Below, piece by piece: positions 1 through 10,222 of a stretch of DNA of 64,000 nucleotides. A model generated the notes under the pieces. It saw only the letters and a list, made by a program, of their open reading frames with translations, made no database searches and was not told the origin of the DNA. Each line of letters opens with the position of its first letter. Positions within the stretch are counted from its first letter, which is position 1. Source of the stretch: Histomonas meleagridis (lineage: Eukaryota; Parabasalia; Tritrichomonadida; Dientamoebidae); contig WSYJ01000138.1 in assembly GCA_020186115.1 (NCBI GenBank), forward strand, positions 806,001 to 870,000, given 5' to 3'. A program made the position numbers and the translations under genes.

Positions 1-2043
1 AATAGGAATCTCTGGAAATGTTGAAATTGTTGAACGTAATTCAGGAAATACTAATAATACTAAAAGTAAATGCATAACTTGTTTTGCAGTCATTTGTCCA
101 TTTAATATCCATTGACTTCCATTTGCAATTAATGAATCTCCACTTTGAGTGCGATCACATTGACATAAGATAACATAATAAGCATTTTGATTATGTGGTA
201 ATAAAGACAATAGATAACTCATAATTTCTTTGGTTAAATGTATCGATTTTTGTTTGATTAAAAATGATAATGTAATAGTTGTAGTTTCTGGATTTTGTAA
301 ATGTTTTAATATTATGTTCGGATCAATTGTATATTTGGGTGAATAAAACATTATCATTAAAGAATAGATATTAGTAATTAATTGTGGTGAGGTGGCATTA
401 GAAATATAACTATTAAAGACTGGTACAACATATTCAAATCGGGCATTATTAAATTGGGAAAAATTTGCCATCAAATAATATAACATTTGTAAATATAAAA
501 TTGGCGATGTATTGAAAAAGTTCATTGATGTCTTAATTAAGTGGTCACTTGCCGTCCAACCGTTGGATAAACGGTCGAACATTTGGACAATTGGATATAA
601 AATTCGTAATGTTTTATCAGCATATTCATGGTTAATAAATGGTGAAATATATCGAACAAATGGCTTGTCAATTAGGGTTGGCCGTTGAGTAACAACAAAA
701 AGTGTAATTTCAAATGTATACTTAACAGACTTCTCAGAGTTAATAGGGAGATGATGTAAAAGATCATATTCGATAAACATGTTAAAGTAATTAGCATTTG
801 ATCGGATTAATTGATTAAGATTTTCAACAACAAACTCCGTTATACTCTTGGGAGTAGTTGGTGAAAAGCAACGTAACAAAGATTGGAAAAACCTTGGTGC
901 AACTTCTGTTGTTAGGTTTTGAATACATAATTTGAAATTATTCTCATAATTTGGATTCGAAAAATTAACAATATCATCGTAATTTGGAGAATCCAAGAAT
1001 TCACCCGCCGAGCTTTTGCTCATCTGAGATGACTTTGATCTGATCGAATTATTTCGACTTCGATTAGCTTGAGAAGAAATTACTTGAGCCTTATTATACT
1101 TCAGAGGAGGTTCTCGTTTCCCTCTTATCTCAGCACGGATAATTTGATCATCTTTGATTTCATTAATAACATAATCAATAGCAGCAGGTTCAGTTCCTGG
1201 GAACATAACCTTCTTGGTAGCAATGGCATTATAAGCCTGTTCGAATGTAGGCCTTTTGTTAGGGTCTTGGTTCCATAAGGCATTGATAAATTGCTTGATC
1301 TCACTTGGCGTATTTTCCGGAAAAGCCGGTCTTTCTTGGTTCTGTGATACCGCAATAGCAATTTGGATACCATCCTTTCCTTGGAATGGTGCTGTTTCTG
1401 TCAGCATTTCCCACATCATAATTCCGAATGCATACACATCAACTTTGTTAGTATAATTTGTGGAAACAAAGGATTCAGGAGCCATCCAGTGTGGAGTTCC
1501 GACGTTCTTTGTCATAAGGTTTGATTCGGATGTTAATCTTGATGTTCCAAAATCACATATTTTTGGGAATAATTTCTTGTCTAAAAGAATATTGAGGGAT
1601 TTGAGATCTCTGTGTATAATCCCCATGGAATGAAGGGAAGCCATGCCTTTGCAAATACCAAGTGCAATTATTGTTTTTTGTGTTGGAGTTAATGATGGAG
1701 CTCCTTTTCGATGACGAAGCGCACCAAATAAGGATCCATTTGGAATGTATTCAGTAACAATAAGAAGAGGTATTGATGGTTTCCAACCATAAAATGGAAC
1801 CAAAAATAAATCATCACATTGAGCAAGGACTTCAACTTCTCTACAGAAATCAACTAATTCTTTGCTTTCAATGTCCTCTGTAAAAAGCTTCTTGACTGCA
1901 CAAATTTTACCTGTTGGAATATGTTTAGCCCTAAAGACTTGTCCATACGCTCCTTGACCAATCATTTGCATCATTTGAAAGTCTTCCAGTTTTACTTGGT
2001 AAGATTCAAGTTCAGGTGTTACATGGCTGAGAAGGCTTGTCAT
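1..2043 (-). CDS. TKL-type protein kinase with trichomonad C-terminal helical region (3' end outside window)
   Basis: The frame is open for 681 codons from the ATG at 2043 to the window edge, so the C-terminus is missing. A kinase domain covers about residues 20-290: glycine loop G29-Q-G-A-Y-G34, Lys51 in CAVKK, Glu69, catalytic HRDLKSLN with Asp146, DFG with Asp164, then GTPHWMAPE and a DPNKRP motif. All catalytic residues are present, so it should be an active Ser/Thr kinase; HRDLKSLN and GTPHWMAPE suit the TKL group (Raf/MLK-like), abundant in trichomonads. The ~350 residues after it are helical, without recognisable domain motifs, perhaps armadillo-like. The substrate is unknown. It is transcribed away from the BORCS5-like gene. 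Confidence 0.9.
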   Translation of the reverse strand, partial: MTSLLSHVTPELESYQVKLEDFQMMQMIGQGAYGQVFRAKHIPTGKICAVKKLFTEDIESKELVDFCREVEVLAQCDDLFLVPFYGWKPSIPLLIVTEYIPNGSLFGALRHRKGAPSLTPTQKTIIALGICKGMASLHSMGIIHRDLKSLNILLDKKLFPKICDFGTSRLTSESNLMTKNVGTPHWMAPESFVSTNYTNKVDVYAFGIMMWEMLTETAPFQGKDGIQIAIAVSQNQERPAFPENTPSEIKQFINALWNQDPNKRPTFEQAYNAIATKKVMFPGTEPAAIDYVINEIKDDQIIRAEIRGKREPPLKYNKAQVISSQANRSRNNSIRSKSSQMSKSSAGEFLDSPNYDDIVNFSNPNYENNFKLCIQNLTTEVAPRFFQSLLRCFSPTTPKSITEFVVENLNQLIRSNANYFNMFIEYDLLHHLPINSEKSVKYTFEITLFVVTQRPTLIDKPFVRYISPFINHEYADKTLRILYPIVQMFDRLSNGWTASDHLIKTSMNFFNTSPILYLQMLYYLMANFSQFNNARFEYVVPVFNSYISNATSPQLITNIYSLMIMFYSPKYTIDPNIILKHLQNPETTTITLSFLIKQKSIHLTKEIMSYLLSLLPHNQNAYYVILCQCDRTQSGDSLIANGSQWILNGQMTAKQVMHLLLVLLVFPELRSTISTFPEIPI

Positions 2044-2263
2044 TTTGAACCAAAAATCTCTGACGGTTTAATGCCGAAACGCATAACATTTCAAAAAGTT
2101 AAGAGTTCGTTTACTTTTAAAGAAAAAGTTCCAGTATAAGTTCAAAAGAGTTCAATTTTTTTTTTTTAATATGCAATTAAAATGATATAGATATTTCGAA
2201 CATTAGAGAAATACAAAAAAACAAAAAACAGTTTACTATGATAATTAAGCAAATTCGACCTAA
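2044..2263. other. Short intergenic region, kinase 5' side
   Basis: AT-rich spacer with a T run near 2157-2167. On the kinase strand it carries CTTTTTGAAAT about 45-55 bases before the kinase ATG, a reverse-orientation version of the TTCAAAAAGT word seen before other genes here. No gene was seen. Confidence 0.4.
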
Positions 2264-2737
2264 TTAAGAAAAATTAGAAAAAGAAGGAGTTGAAGAATCT
2301 TCAATAGACAAAGCTAATAATTCTGCTTTTTGAATTGAGATTTGAAGTAAGTTATTTGTTTCCTTTATTTCATCTTGAATAAATTTAAGTGTATTATCTA
2401 TTTCTGTTAAATTTGAATTGAGTTGCTTTTTTCTTTTATCTAGTTTTTCTGTGTAAGTTTGAAATTGATCAGATTGTTGCTGAATATAATAACAAATCTT
2501 ATTTTGATTTTTAGCAGCATGAGATAAGAGTATGTTATAGTAGTCCTGTAGTAGCCTTTGTGAGTCATTAAGTTTTTCACTTGGAATTATTAAGTCAGGA
2601 AATTTTGAAAACCAATTATTTGGAACAATAGGTGAAATCTGTGGAATAGGTTTAGTTTCCAAATTTAACTCAGGCTCATTAACTTTTGATTTCACTTCTA
2701 TAATTTTTGTTTGTGGGACTGATTCTTCTCCTCCCAT
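2264..2737 (-). CDS. Small coiled-coil protein with N-myristoylation signal, possible BORCS5 (myrlysin)-like BORC subunit
   Basis: 157 codons from the first ATG at 2737; an in-frame TTG four codons upstream is unlikely to be used in a eukaryote. The N-terminus MGGEES fits the Gly2/Ser6 N-myristoylation consensus. A linker to about residue 70 is followed by a long Q/K/E/I-rich coiled coil (about 75-150). BORCS5, which places BORC on lysosomes to recruit Arl8, is also myristoylated and has a similar length and layout (disordered N-terminus, short conserved motif, helical hairpin). The match is one of architecture only, so the assignment is tentative. It shares a 70-base bidirectional promoter with the zinc-domain gene. 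Confidence 0.5.
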   Translation of the reverse strand: MGGEESVPQTKIIEVKSKVNEPELNLETKPIPQISPIVPNNWFSKFPDLIIPSEKLNDSQRLLQDYYNILLSHAAKNQNKICYYIQQQSDQFQTYTEKLDKRKKQLNSNLTEIDNTLKFIQDEIKETNNLLQISIQKAELLALSIEDSSTPSFSNFS

Positions 2738-2807
2738 ATTTTTTTTCAATCGTTTTCTGGTGATGGCAATTTAAGGCACCCCATTGACCAATGGTCGAGC
2801 AACAAAA
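2738..2807. promoter_or_regulatory. Compact bidirectional promoter with GGCACCCCATT motif
   Basis: Only 70 bases separate the two divergent ATGs. The region contains TTAAGGCACCCCATT (motif GGCACCCCATT at 2775-2785), which reappears as TTAAGGGCACCCCATT in the divergent promoter at 52,550-52,645. It lies 22 bases before the plus-strand ATG and 37 bases before the minus-strand ATG. A regulatory role is inferred from the recurrence. Confidence 0.5.
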
Positions 2808-3215
2808 ATGAACAGCGAACCAACTGAAGCTCAAGAGAATCCAAATGAAGAAGGCAAAGAAAAAGAAGAACCTAATGAAGATAAAAGTAATGAGCCACCA
2901 AAAGTCATTCTTTATCGTTGCCATCAATGCAGGGTTCCATTGTTCAAATCCACAGATATCATCCCACACCAAGCAACCAAGGTTAGAAAATTTGCAACAA
3001 AAAGGCAAACATTCAGCGATGATCAAAAATGTACATCATTCTTTATTGAACAACCAAAATGGTTAAATGCACTTGGAAGAATGTCTGACACAATTTACTG
3101 TCCGAAGTGCAATTACAAAGTGGGGCATTTTTCATGGAAGGGAGTTCAATGTTCATGTGGTGAATGGGTTAAGCCTTCTTTCCAAATTCCATATTCTCGA
3201 GTTGATGCAATTTGA
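2808..3215 (+). CDS. Stand-alone Yvh1/DUSP12-type C-terminal zinc-binding domain protein
   Basis: 135 codons from the ATG at 2808 (an upstream in-frame TTG was not chosen). Residues 1-31 are acidic and disordered. Residues 36-133 match the zinc domain of Yvh1/DUSP12: Cys38-x2-Cys41, His54, Cys75 in CTSFFIEQPKW, Cys98-x2-Cys101, Cys115-x-Cys117 in QCSCGEWVKPSFQ, ending SRVD. Yvh1 proteins normally carry a dual-specificity phosphatase domain first; none is present here and no room exists for one. In yeast the zinc domain is the part needed for release of Mrt4 from pre-60S ribosomes, so a ribosome-assembly role is a reasonable inference. Confidence 0.85.
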   Translation: MNSEPTEAQENPNEEGKEKEEPNEDKSNEPPKVILYRCHQCRVPLFKSTDIIPHQATKVRKFATKRQTFSDDQKCTSFFIEQPKWLNALGRMSDTIYCPKCNYKVGHFSWKGVQCSCGEWVKPSFQIPYSRVDAI

Positions 3216-3526
3216 GCGGCACACAGTTGCTTTTTATTTAATGTCAAATGAAAGGTTTTCAATTCATGTGAATTTAACATAAGCAATACGATTAAGTGTT
3301 TATTAAACAATTGATTGATACTCCTTAAAATGCTTGTTCTTGTTGATTGTTTTAATAATATTTAAACATTAATTATTTTATACATTTCGAAATGTCTAAT
3401 AAAGATGGATCTTTGTATTACAAATGTTTTAAAACCCAACATAAAATCTAAAGGTTTTAAATCGTTCATTTTAATGATAGGTTTTGTTGAGCAAAAGGTT
3501 TTTTGGTTTAATTTAACGTTCATACT
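3216..3526. other. Intergenic, nothing recognised
   Basis: AT-rich spacer between the zinc-domain gene and the SP-repeat gene. No coding frame, repeat or RNA-like structure was seen. Confidence 0.5.
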
Positions 3527-4666
3527 ATGAGAAAAGGAAACAAAACAGAATTTATTCCATCTGAAAACAGAAAAAGAAATGTTAAAAAGCCAAAAAATAA
3601 TGCAAATGTAATTCAGTCGCCTTTTAATATATATGGAAAATCAGAAAATAAGTTAGAAACAGAAATTCAAATTAATTCAAAACAGAAAAAGCGCAGCAAA
3701 AATCAAAAATCAATCAGCACTGTCTTATCAAACGATTCTCTAAAATCATTTAGGCCTAAAATTCAAATTAAAGCAAAATCTCATGATTCATCATCAAAAC
3801 AAAATGAAATCCTAGCAGGTAATTCTGATGTTGACACTCACACAAAGATAGAAACACAAGTGTTTCCAACTCAAAATTCAATAATTGTCGGATTAACTTC
3901 TTCTCCTTTAGACCTTGCAGTTGTTGAATCACCAACAATTAACGCACATCTAAAAGGTACCACTGAATCTCCAATCACTTGTCTTCATTCTCCAACAATC
4001 AATAATAAGCAGCCAATAGATAGTATCATTTCTCCAAAAGCTTACACCAATTCACCAATAATTAATACAAAATCACCAATAGCGAACATTAATTCACCAT
4101 CAACTAATATCAAATCACCAATAGCAAACATTAATTCACCATCAACTAATATCAAATCACCAATAGCAAACATTAATTCACCATCAACTAATATGAATTC
4201 ACCAAAAGCTAATATCAAATCACCAATATCTAATATTAATTCACCATCAACTAATATGAATTCACCAATAAATAATGTTAAATCACCAACATCTAATATT
4301 TATTCACCATCAACTAATATGAATTCACCAATAATTAATACCAAATCACCAATAGCTAATTTTAATATTAATTCACCAATAAATAATATTAATTCACCAA
4401 TAATTAATACCAAATCACCAATAGCTAATTTTAATATTAATTCACCAATAATCAATTCAAAATCACAAACAATTAATGTTAAATCACCAATAAATAATGT
4501 TAAATCTAGAACAACAAACATTAAATCACTGCCCCTCAAAAAGTCACATAAATTTTCAAGAACACAAACACCACAAAAGATGGAAAAAGGCACAAAATGC
4601 CATTCATTTTTCATTTTTATTTTCTTTATTCTATTTTTCCTTTTGGTTTTATTCCCAATGCTATAG
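3527..4666 (+). CDS. Tail-anchored protein with Ser-Pro heptad repeats
   Basis: 379 codons from ATG. Residues 1-130 are Lys/Asn/Ser-rich and disordered. From about 130 to 330 an SP dipeptide recurs roughly every seven residues (units such as INSPSTN and IKSPIAN), encoded by 21/42-base tandem DNA units. The last ~22 residues form one hydrophobic segment (FFIFIFFILFFLLVLFPML) ending at the stop, so the protein is probably tail-anchored with the repeats in the cytosol. Many SP sites could be targets of proline-directed kinases. No family was recognised. The repeat makes length variation between strains likely. Confidence 0.7.
   Translation: MRKGNKTEFIPSENRKRNVKKPKNNANVIQSPFNIYGKSENKLETEIQINSKQKKRSKNQKSISTVLSNDSLKSFRPKIQIKAKSHDSSSKQNEILAGNSDVDTHTKIETQVFPTQNSIIVGLTSSPLDLAVVESPTINAHLKGTTESPITCLHSPTINNKQPIDSIISPKAYTNSPIINTKSPIANINSPSTNIKSPIANINSPSTNIKSPIANINSPSTNMNSPKANIKSPISNINSPSTNMNSPINNVKSPTSNIYSPSTNMNSPIINTKSPIANFNINSPINNINSPIINTKSPIANFNINSPIINSKSQTINVKSPINNVKSRTTNIKSLPLKKSHKFSRTQTPQKMEKGTKCHSFFIFIFFILFFLLVLFPML
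4056..4515 (+). repeat. In-frame 21/42-base tandem repeats
   Basis: Degenerate tandem units built around AATTCACCA and AAATCACCA, including near-exact 42-base copies between about 4089 and 4200. Period is a multiple of three, so the reading frame is preserved through all copies. Confidence 0.85.
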
Positions 4667-4764
4667 CATATATTAATAAACATTGTAAATACTTATTTAA
4701 AAAATCTTTTAAACATAAAATAAAATTACTTAAAAACATGATTAATTTATTAAATAGAATATAT

Positions 4765-6003
4765 TTATTCGTCAGATAGTGAGAGGAAGTCATCTATGTT
4801 ATCGAAGTCCTGTGGCTCCAAATATTGTTGATCTGTCATTAATTCATAAGGCCAATGAAGAACAGTCATTATTAATCCGAAAAAATTAATAACATAAAGC
4901 GAAACCATGAAAACAACTCCATTAAGTTCATTTTTATTTTTATTTTTATTTATTTTGATGATGATTGATATTATAATAAAAATTATAAGTACAATAATTA
5001 ATATAAATGAATACGTAAAAAGTTTATATCTTTCTGTTATGTCAATGTGTAAAATTGATCTGAGGATTACACAAATTAACCAAATAATAAAAATAATATT
5101 AAATATTAATAAAATTATGTTTTTTCCTTTGTATCCATAAATTTCTGAAAAAGTCAAATAAACGGTCTCCGTGATTCCAAACAAAGAAAAAAAGATAATC
5201 TTTGGAAGGAAAAACCATTGAGAAATTTGTCTGTTTTTATATTGAAGGGAATCAAACAATGTGAGCAAAAAGAAACGAATGTATGTCAAATATAATGAAA
5301 AAAAGAATTTATCGTATATCTTGTTAACTGATGATTTGTTAAAGAGCCTAAGAAAATACAAAGGATTGTCATAAAGTATGGTGGCAATAAGTAGAAATAC
5401 GGTAAGCTTTTGTTCTAAATGCCATATCCTAAATGGTTCACTTTTCAACATGGAAATAATCATAAAGAGAGCAACAATACAACAGACTCCGTATATGGCA
5501 TAAAAAATAGATTGAAATCTTAGATATAATGGATTTCCAATTTCCCATTTGACATTAAGTTTTATTGGTTTGGAATAATTTTCAATCAAAAGATTGAATG
5601 AAATAGTTGATGTTTCGAGATAGTTCGTCGAATACAGTATTGAATTCGTTGAGGTAATATATTTCGTGATATTTTGTTTAGATTGACCATAAAAATGGAT
5701 GTGAGCAATAATGGGAAGTTGAAGCATGTAGTTTTGAATTGCAATTTTTGTAAAACAATTTAAATTCGAAAAAGAATCTTGAATAACCATTGAAACTAGT
5801 TTGCTATTGTTATGAACAGGAGTCATTGAAACAGGTATTAAATTGGTAGTGACTTGACGCGGTGAAGAAAACCCTAAAATTAGATTAATAATTAAAAGAA
5901 AAAGAAAAAAACCACTATAAACCCAATTTTCCGTATGGTTTAAGGAATCGATTGACATTAATGTTTCTCTGCTTAGTGATTCTTCAATTTGTAAATCAAT
6001 CAT
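4765..6003 (-). CDS. Wntless/TMEM181-like multi-pass membrane protein
   Basis: 412 codons from ATG at 6003. One membrane segment at about residues 29-46 is followed by a ~120-residue hydrophilic, beta-rich, Asn-rich (probably luminal) domain. Seven further hydrophobic segments follow from about 167 to 390, then an acidic tail ending LSLSDE. The segment WHLEQKLTVFLLIATILYDNPLYFLR resembles the EQK...YxDPL region at the start of the 7TM block in Wntless and TMEM181. Family members have this 1+GOLD+7TM plan and act as cargo receptors or trafficking factors in the secretory pathway. The exact function here is unknown; the acidic tail could carry sorting signals. Confidence 0.6.
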   Translation of the reverse strand: MIDLQIEESLSRETLMSIDSLNHTENWVYSGFFLFLLIINLILGFSSPRQVTTNLIPVSMTPVHNNSKLVSMVIQDSFSNLNCFTKIAIQNYMLQLPIIAHIHFYGQSKQNITKYITSTNSILYSTNYLETSTISFNLLIENYSKPIKLNVKWEIGNPLYLRFQSIFYAIYGVCCIVALFMIISMLKSEPFRIWHLEQKLTVFLLIATILYDNPLYFLRLFNKSSVNKIYDKFFFSLYLTYIRFFLLTLFDSLQYKNRQISQWFFLPKIIFFSLFGITETVYLTFSEIYGYKGKNIILLIFNIIFIIWLICVILRSILHIDITERYKLFTYSFILIIVLIIFIIISIIIKINKNKNKNELNGVVFMVSLYVINFFGLIMTVLHWPYELMTDQQYLEPQDFDNIDDFLSLSDE

Positions 6004-7091
6004 TTTCCCTTAATTCAGCTTGTTCTTTTTTCGAGAAAATATGATATGAATTAACGTATTCGTTATCCTATCGTCCGTGAAGTGAATTTACCCATGTGAT
6101 ACATGAGAAGTGAATTCAAATATATATATAAGGAAAATAAAATTTATTAACAGTGATTTTAAAAATATTTATGAAGAATTAATGAAATGGAATAAAAAAG
6201 TGTCAAACAAGTTTTTTTTGTGCAGTTTTTGAGTGAAACTATTAGGTCGATCATCATCACTTATGATTTTTATATTTTAACACTGTTTTAAATAATAAAA
6301 TTTTATAATATAGAAGATATTATAAGGATAATGATATCCTTGTTTTCTAAATATTCAATATAAAAATAATATTTTGTCTTGTTATTCATTAGGAACATTT
6401 CTGATGATATCAATACTAATTTTGATGAAGATAATTATTTAATAAATTTATTTCCTGAAATAAATGTAATTTTTAAAAATTTGAAGTATTATAATAAAGA
6501 TGTTTAAGAAGATCAGCACATGAATGAGCTTGGTATGTTATTAGTAGATTGATATTATATAAACGTTTTATTAATCATAGACATTATAACTATTTAATAA
6601 GTTCTGATTTAAATTATTATACAGGAATTACTTAATTTTTGATAATATAGATATATCCAATAATTTCTGGCAAAAAACTTTTTTATATCAAGAAGAAAAT
6701 AAATAAATAATAAGTATATCGAAATCGAATAATATTTCTGTTCCAAATATAAAATAATATGATATTGATTACAACGTAGATAATTTATGTATTAATAAAT
6801 CAGATTATAATGATATCAAAATTGATAGATTTAAATTTGTAAAGTGATTTATCATTTTTAAACGTTCTTCGGATCTTATTTTTTAATAATTTTGGAAACC
6901 ATCCATATAAATTAATTAACACTAATGTAATTTAGTTTTATCTATGAATTCAACATTTTTATAATTTTTCTAACGATAAAACGACTTTGATATCAAGTGT
7001 TTAGCTTTCTTCACCGATTATGTGTGTATAACTTGATTTAATATTTCTGCCGATTAGGTTTTTACCTATTCTATAAATTAGCTGCATGAAC
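6004..7091. other. Intergenic with weak traces of a decayed gene
   Basis: Very AT-rich. Plus-strand stretches at about 6390-6540 and 6720-6850 read as plausible Asp/Asn/Ile-rich peptide (for example DDINTNFDEDNYLINLF and DIDYNVDNLCIN) but contain stops. They may be remnants of an unrecognised gene or chance. Confidence 0.3.
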
Positions 7092-7445
7092 ATGCCAATA
7101 TTTATTCGGGATATTGTAATTATTTCCAACTTTATTGACATCAGGGTCAGGAAGTTCCATGATGGCGGGAAAGATGAATTTTTCTTTGATTTACATGCAC
7201 GATGTTTGTGTGTTAAACATCCAACCGCAACATGTAAAGTATATAAATAACCATCATTATTTTTCTTTTTCTGTTAAAATCGACTTATTATACAACGAAA
7301 TTGAACTTGCCACTCGCGAGTCGAATTTTTTCAGGAGATTAAAGATCCTAAAATCTTCGGTATTCAAGTTGTGCCACTCGAGCTTCGTTGTAAAGACATT
7401 TTATCGTTCATAAAGTATACAAAAAGTTTATTTCGCACCAAAAAA
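7092..7445 (+). pseudogene. Frameshifted gene remnant, unrecognised
   Basis: Three overlapping plus-strand frames each give a protein-like stretch. An ATG frame at 7092-7256 contains DIRVRKFHDGGKDEFFFDLHA. A second frame reads through NNHHYFSFSVKIDLLYNEIE. The first frame then resumes with EIKDPKIFGIQVVPLELRC to a stop near 7445. The alternation of frames suggests at least two indels in one old gene. It lies at the left edge of the Maverick-derived region, so a Maverick origin is possible; no family was recognised. Confidence 0.4.
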
Positions 7446-8021
7446 TGACGAAAAATTAAAGCTTGCTCAGAGAAATCAATATTAATTTGTTAAAGCTAAA
7501 TTTTTATATTTAAATAGTTAAACATATTTCCTAAATTTTCAAAATACAGATTTATAAGTTAGGGCTTAGTTACTGAAATATGAATTAATAATTTTTCGAT
7601 TAATAGAAGAAAAATAATACTGTTAAATGAAATTTCATAATCTGAATATTTTTTATAGTACATGAAATGTAGTGATTGTTCATGATGGTTTGATGACTTT
7701 AACCCGATTTATTTTGACGAGATATCAGCGATCAAAATTCAGAATAATTTTTTTTGTATAATCAAATTACATATAATTGACGTATAAAATTATATTGGAA
7801 TATCGCATGTGAATATAACTTTATTAGTTTTTTGATTATACCTCTAAAGCACAATTAAATAAATCATAAATATCGAATAAGAAATGGCTTTTTAGCGACC
7901 GTTTATAAATTGACAGTGTACTATCAGTTGTATAATTTTTATGATAGATTTTCTATGAATTGAAATGATGATTCTAAAAAACAATAATTTAATACTTCAT
8001 CGGCACCTTCTTCTTGTTTAT
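7446..8021. other. Intergenic, nothing recognised
   Basis: AT-rich sequence without a supported gene, repeat or structure. Confidence 0.4.
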
Positions 8022-8297
8022 CTATATTATCTCATTTCCTTTTTGCAATATTTCATCAATAGCTTCATTGTTTAAAACTGAATATTCGTTAATCTTTGAT
8101 CCAACTACCCAACTTTCGATAAATTGGTGTTGAGGTTTATCAATTTTTTTTAATGGGCGTTTATGATAGTCATTGTGTCCACGAGGTGCTAATATATATG
8201 CAGTTGAAAGTAAACCTATAATTGAAAAGTTAATTGTGTGTTCCCCAATACGATTTTTTATTGCACTTGCATATTGATTGTTATCAATTCAGAGGAC
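8022..8297 (-). pseudogene. Remnant ORF (~85 codons), probably Maverick-derived
   Basis: On the minus strand a stop-free frame runs from about 8297 (preceded by TGA) to TAG at 8022-8024. It encodes a plausible peptide with SIIGLLSTAYILAPRGHND in the middle and QFIESWVVGSKINEYS later. No start codon fits well, and the upstream part appears lost. Family not recognised; position beside other broken Maverick genes suggests a C-terminal fragment of one. Confidence 0.45.
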
Positions 8298-9547
8298 GGC
8301 CTAGGATAGCCTTTTCTTGTAAATTTAGTCCATAATATTATATATATATATATATATATATAATAACATATACAATCTGAATTTGCATCGAATTTTGCAG
8401 TTCAACGATATGATGAAAATTTTATTTTTGACCGTTTATTATCCGATAAGGATACAAGCATCACAAATGAGGTTTTCCAGTAAATCTGATAAAAATATAT
8501 CTTCAAGATATGCTACATTTTTGAAGCAGACATAATTGCATCAACAAATTTACAAAAATTTATGAGAAACATTAGATATTAATAACAAATGTGCGCATAT
8601 GACTATTATTTTAGTACATGGAGATTAAATTATCAAATATTAAATTTATAAAGAAAAATGTTTATTTTTTTTACTTTGTGATGTAAGTATAAACGTCCTC
8701 GCGAGAACGTTAAAATTTTGATTTTTTTTGGAAAAATACGAAATTAGATTACCATAGTAAAAATATATTCATTCCATACTTAGTAAAACTTATTTCTTAT
8801 AAGAAGAAACAGCAATAAATGATTATGAGATAGAATATTTTTATTTTATAACCTCAAAAGGGTGGACCTATTCCCACAAATTTTTGATATAACTTGAATT
8901 AAAAGTGACGAATGTTCTCAATTTTTTACCTATCTGACATCGAGTAAACTATTTAATTACATATGAAAGCTCTCAAATTTCTTAATAAATGAATGAAATG
9001 AATATGATATATTTTCCAAAATCATAGGTTCGTATTCAAAATATATGCAATTTTAAAAATTTTGTCAAGACAGATTTTTGAAATTTGCTTATATCAAAAA
9101 TAATCACAATTATTCCATATTTTAAAAACAGCTCAAAGATTTTTTTTGATCATAATATTATTTTATTCTTTGATGATTTTAAGCGAGTGTGAACTTATAA
9201 ATTTGTTTTAAATTTAATTTTTTGGATGTGATAATTGGGTCTCCAGTATGTGATATTCAGAATGATTATTTGAAAATATTACCATACGGTACCGTACCAT
9301 TAAAATATATCACTATCATCATATAGATAAATTTAAAACATCCACTGTAATTTAAATATTTTCTGAAATAATAAAGATAATGAATTTTAAGTTTTTGAAA
9401 TAAGTGTCGACAGTTTATTATCAGAAGAGGTATTAATTGAGAACTCTCATAATTCAAACATGGCACTTTCAATCTTCGGGTATGCATCACCCAGTTATGT
9501 TTTAGAATCCTTAAATATAACTGTAAGTTTTTTTTAAATCAATAGAA
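8298..9547. other. AT-rich stretch with TA microsatellite
   Basis: Contains a (TA)n tract at about 8338-8363. No convincing coding frame: the minus-strand ORF at 9266-9490 has biased low-information composition and no relatives in the window. Confidence 0.4.
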
Positions 9548-9670
9548 CACACACACACACACATCTCGTTTCATATTGTGCTACGCATTCGTTCGCTCCG
9601 CTGTGCTCTCGCCGCTCCTTCGTCGCGAGCTTCGGTGTGTTGGTCCGCTCGTTTCACTCGCTACCGCATG
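9548..9670. repeat. CA microsatellite followed by GC-rich simple sequence
   Basis: (AC)n at about 9548-9563 is followed by a TCGCTCCGCT-like pyrimidine-rich, CpG-rich stretch to about 9665. Its composition contrasts sharply with the surrounding AT-rich DNA. No coding potential was evident. Confidence 0.6.
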
Positions 9671-9783
9671 ATGCACATCATATCATGATGATACCCATTA
9701 ATATTATTCTCCACATTCCATCAAGTCATCAATCATTTGTGTTCGTTTGTTGTGCGGCATTTATGATTTTTCGTTGATGTAAA

Positions 9784-9845
9784 AGCTGAACAAAAAAATG
9801 TCAGAAGGTTCAGCTTCCCCCATTTTATCCTGGCCATGGCCAGGA
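9784..9845. repeat. Twin inverted-repeat (hairpin) element, copy 1
   Basis: AGCTGAAC (9784-9791) pairs with GTTCAGCT (9808-9815). After 12 bases comes an 18-base perfect palindrome, TCCTGGCCATGGCCAGGA (9828-9845). The same two-hairpin layout with identical spacing occurs at 25,869-25,927. Function unknown: it could be a cruciform, a transposon end or an RNA 3'-end signal. Confidence 0.7.
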
Positions 9846-9849
9846 TGCA

Positions 9850-10222
9850 GAATCATTCAATAATGAATCATAATTGAAGGACGGAAGTTAATCCTGGAGT
9901 TTTAGATAAAAATATAAGGACGGAAGTATGATAACATTTGAAATAAAAATAAATTTTGATTCGACGCATATCAGTAATGAGTATCAGTAATGACAACATT
10001 GATGCTAACGTCGACGGTTCTACCAAATGTGCTTCATTTCATCATTAATGATTGAAATATTTCTTCTCCACTTCCGATTGAATTTGTGGTGTAGCTTGAC
10101 GTACAAATAAAAAATGACAGGATTCTGTGATCACGACCAAAATCACATATCCAATATTTTTAGAATCTACACTAATGCTGAAACATTATTAACATATTTA
10201 ATGTTGACAGAATGTAACAACT
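9850..10222. other. Intergenic, short 12-base repeat only
   Basis: AAGGACGGAAGT occurs twice about 20 bases apart (near 9898 and 9920). Minus-strand frames between about 9950 and 10,222 give short protein-like pieces that may continue the ORF ending at 10,223 after a frameshift, but no family is recognisable. Confidence 0.35.

Noticed and set aside
7135-7413. 92-codon plus ORF as an intact gene
   Set aside because: Only its middle looks protein-like; neighbouring frames supply the flanking parts, so a frameshifted remnant is the better reading.
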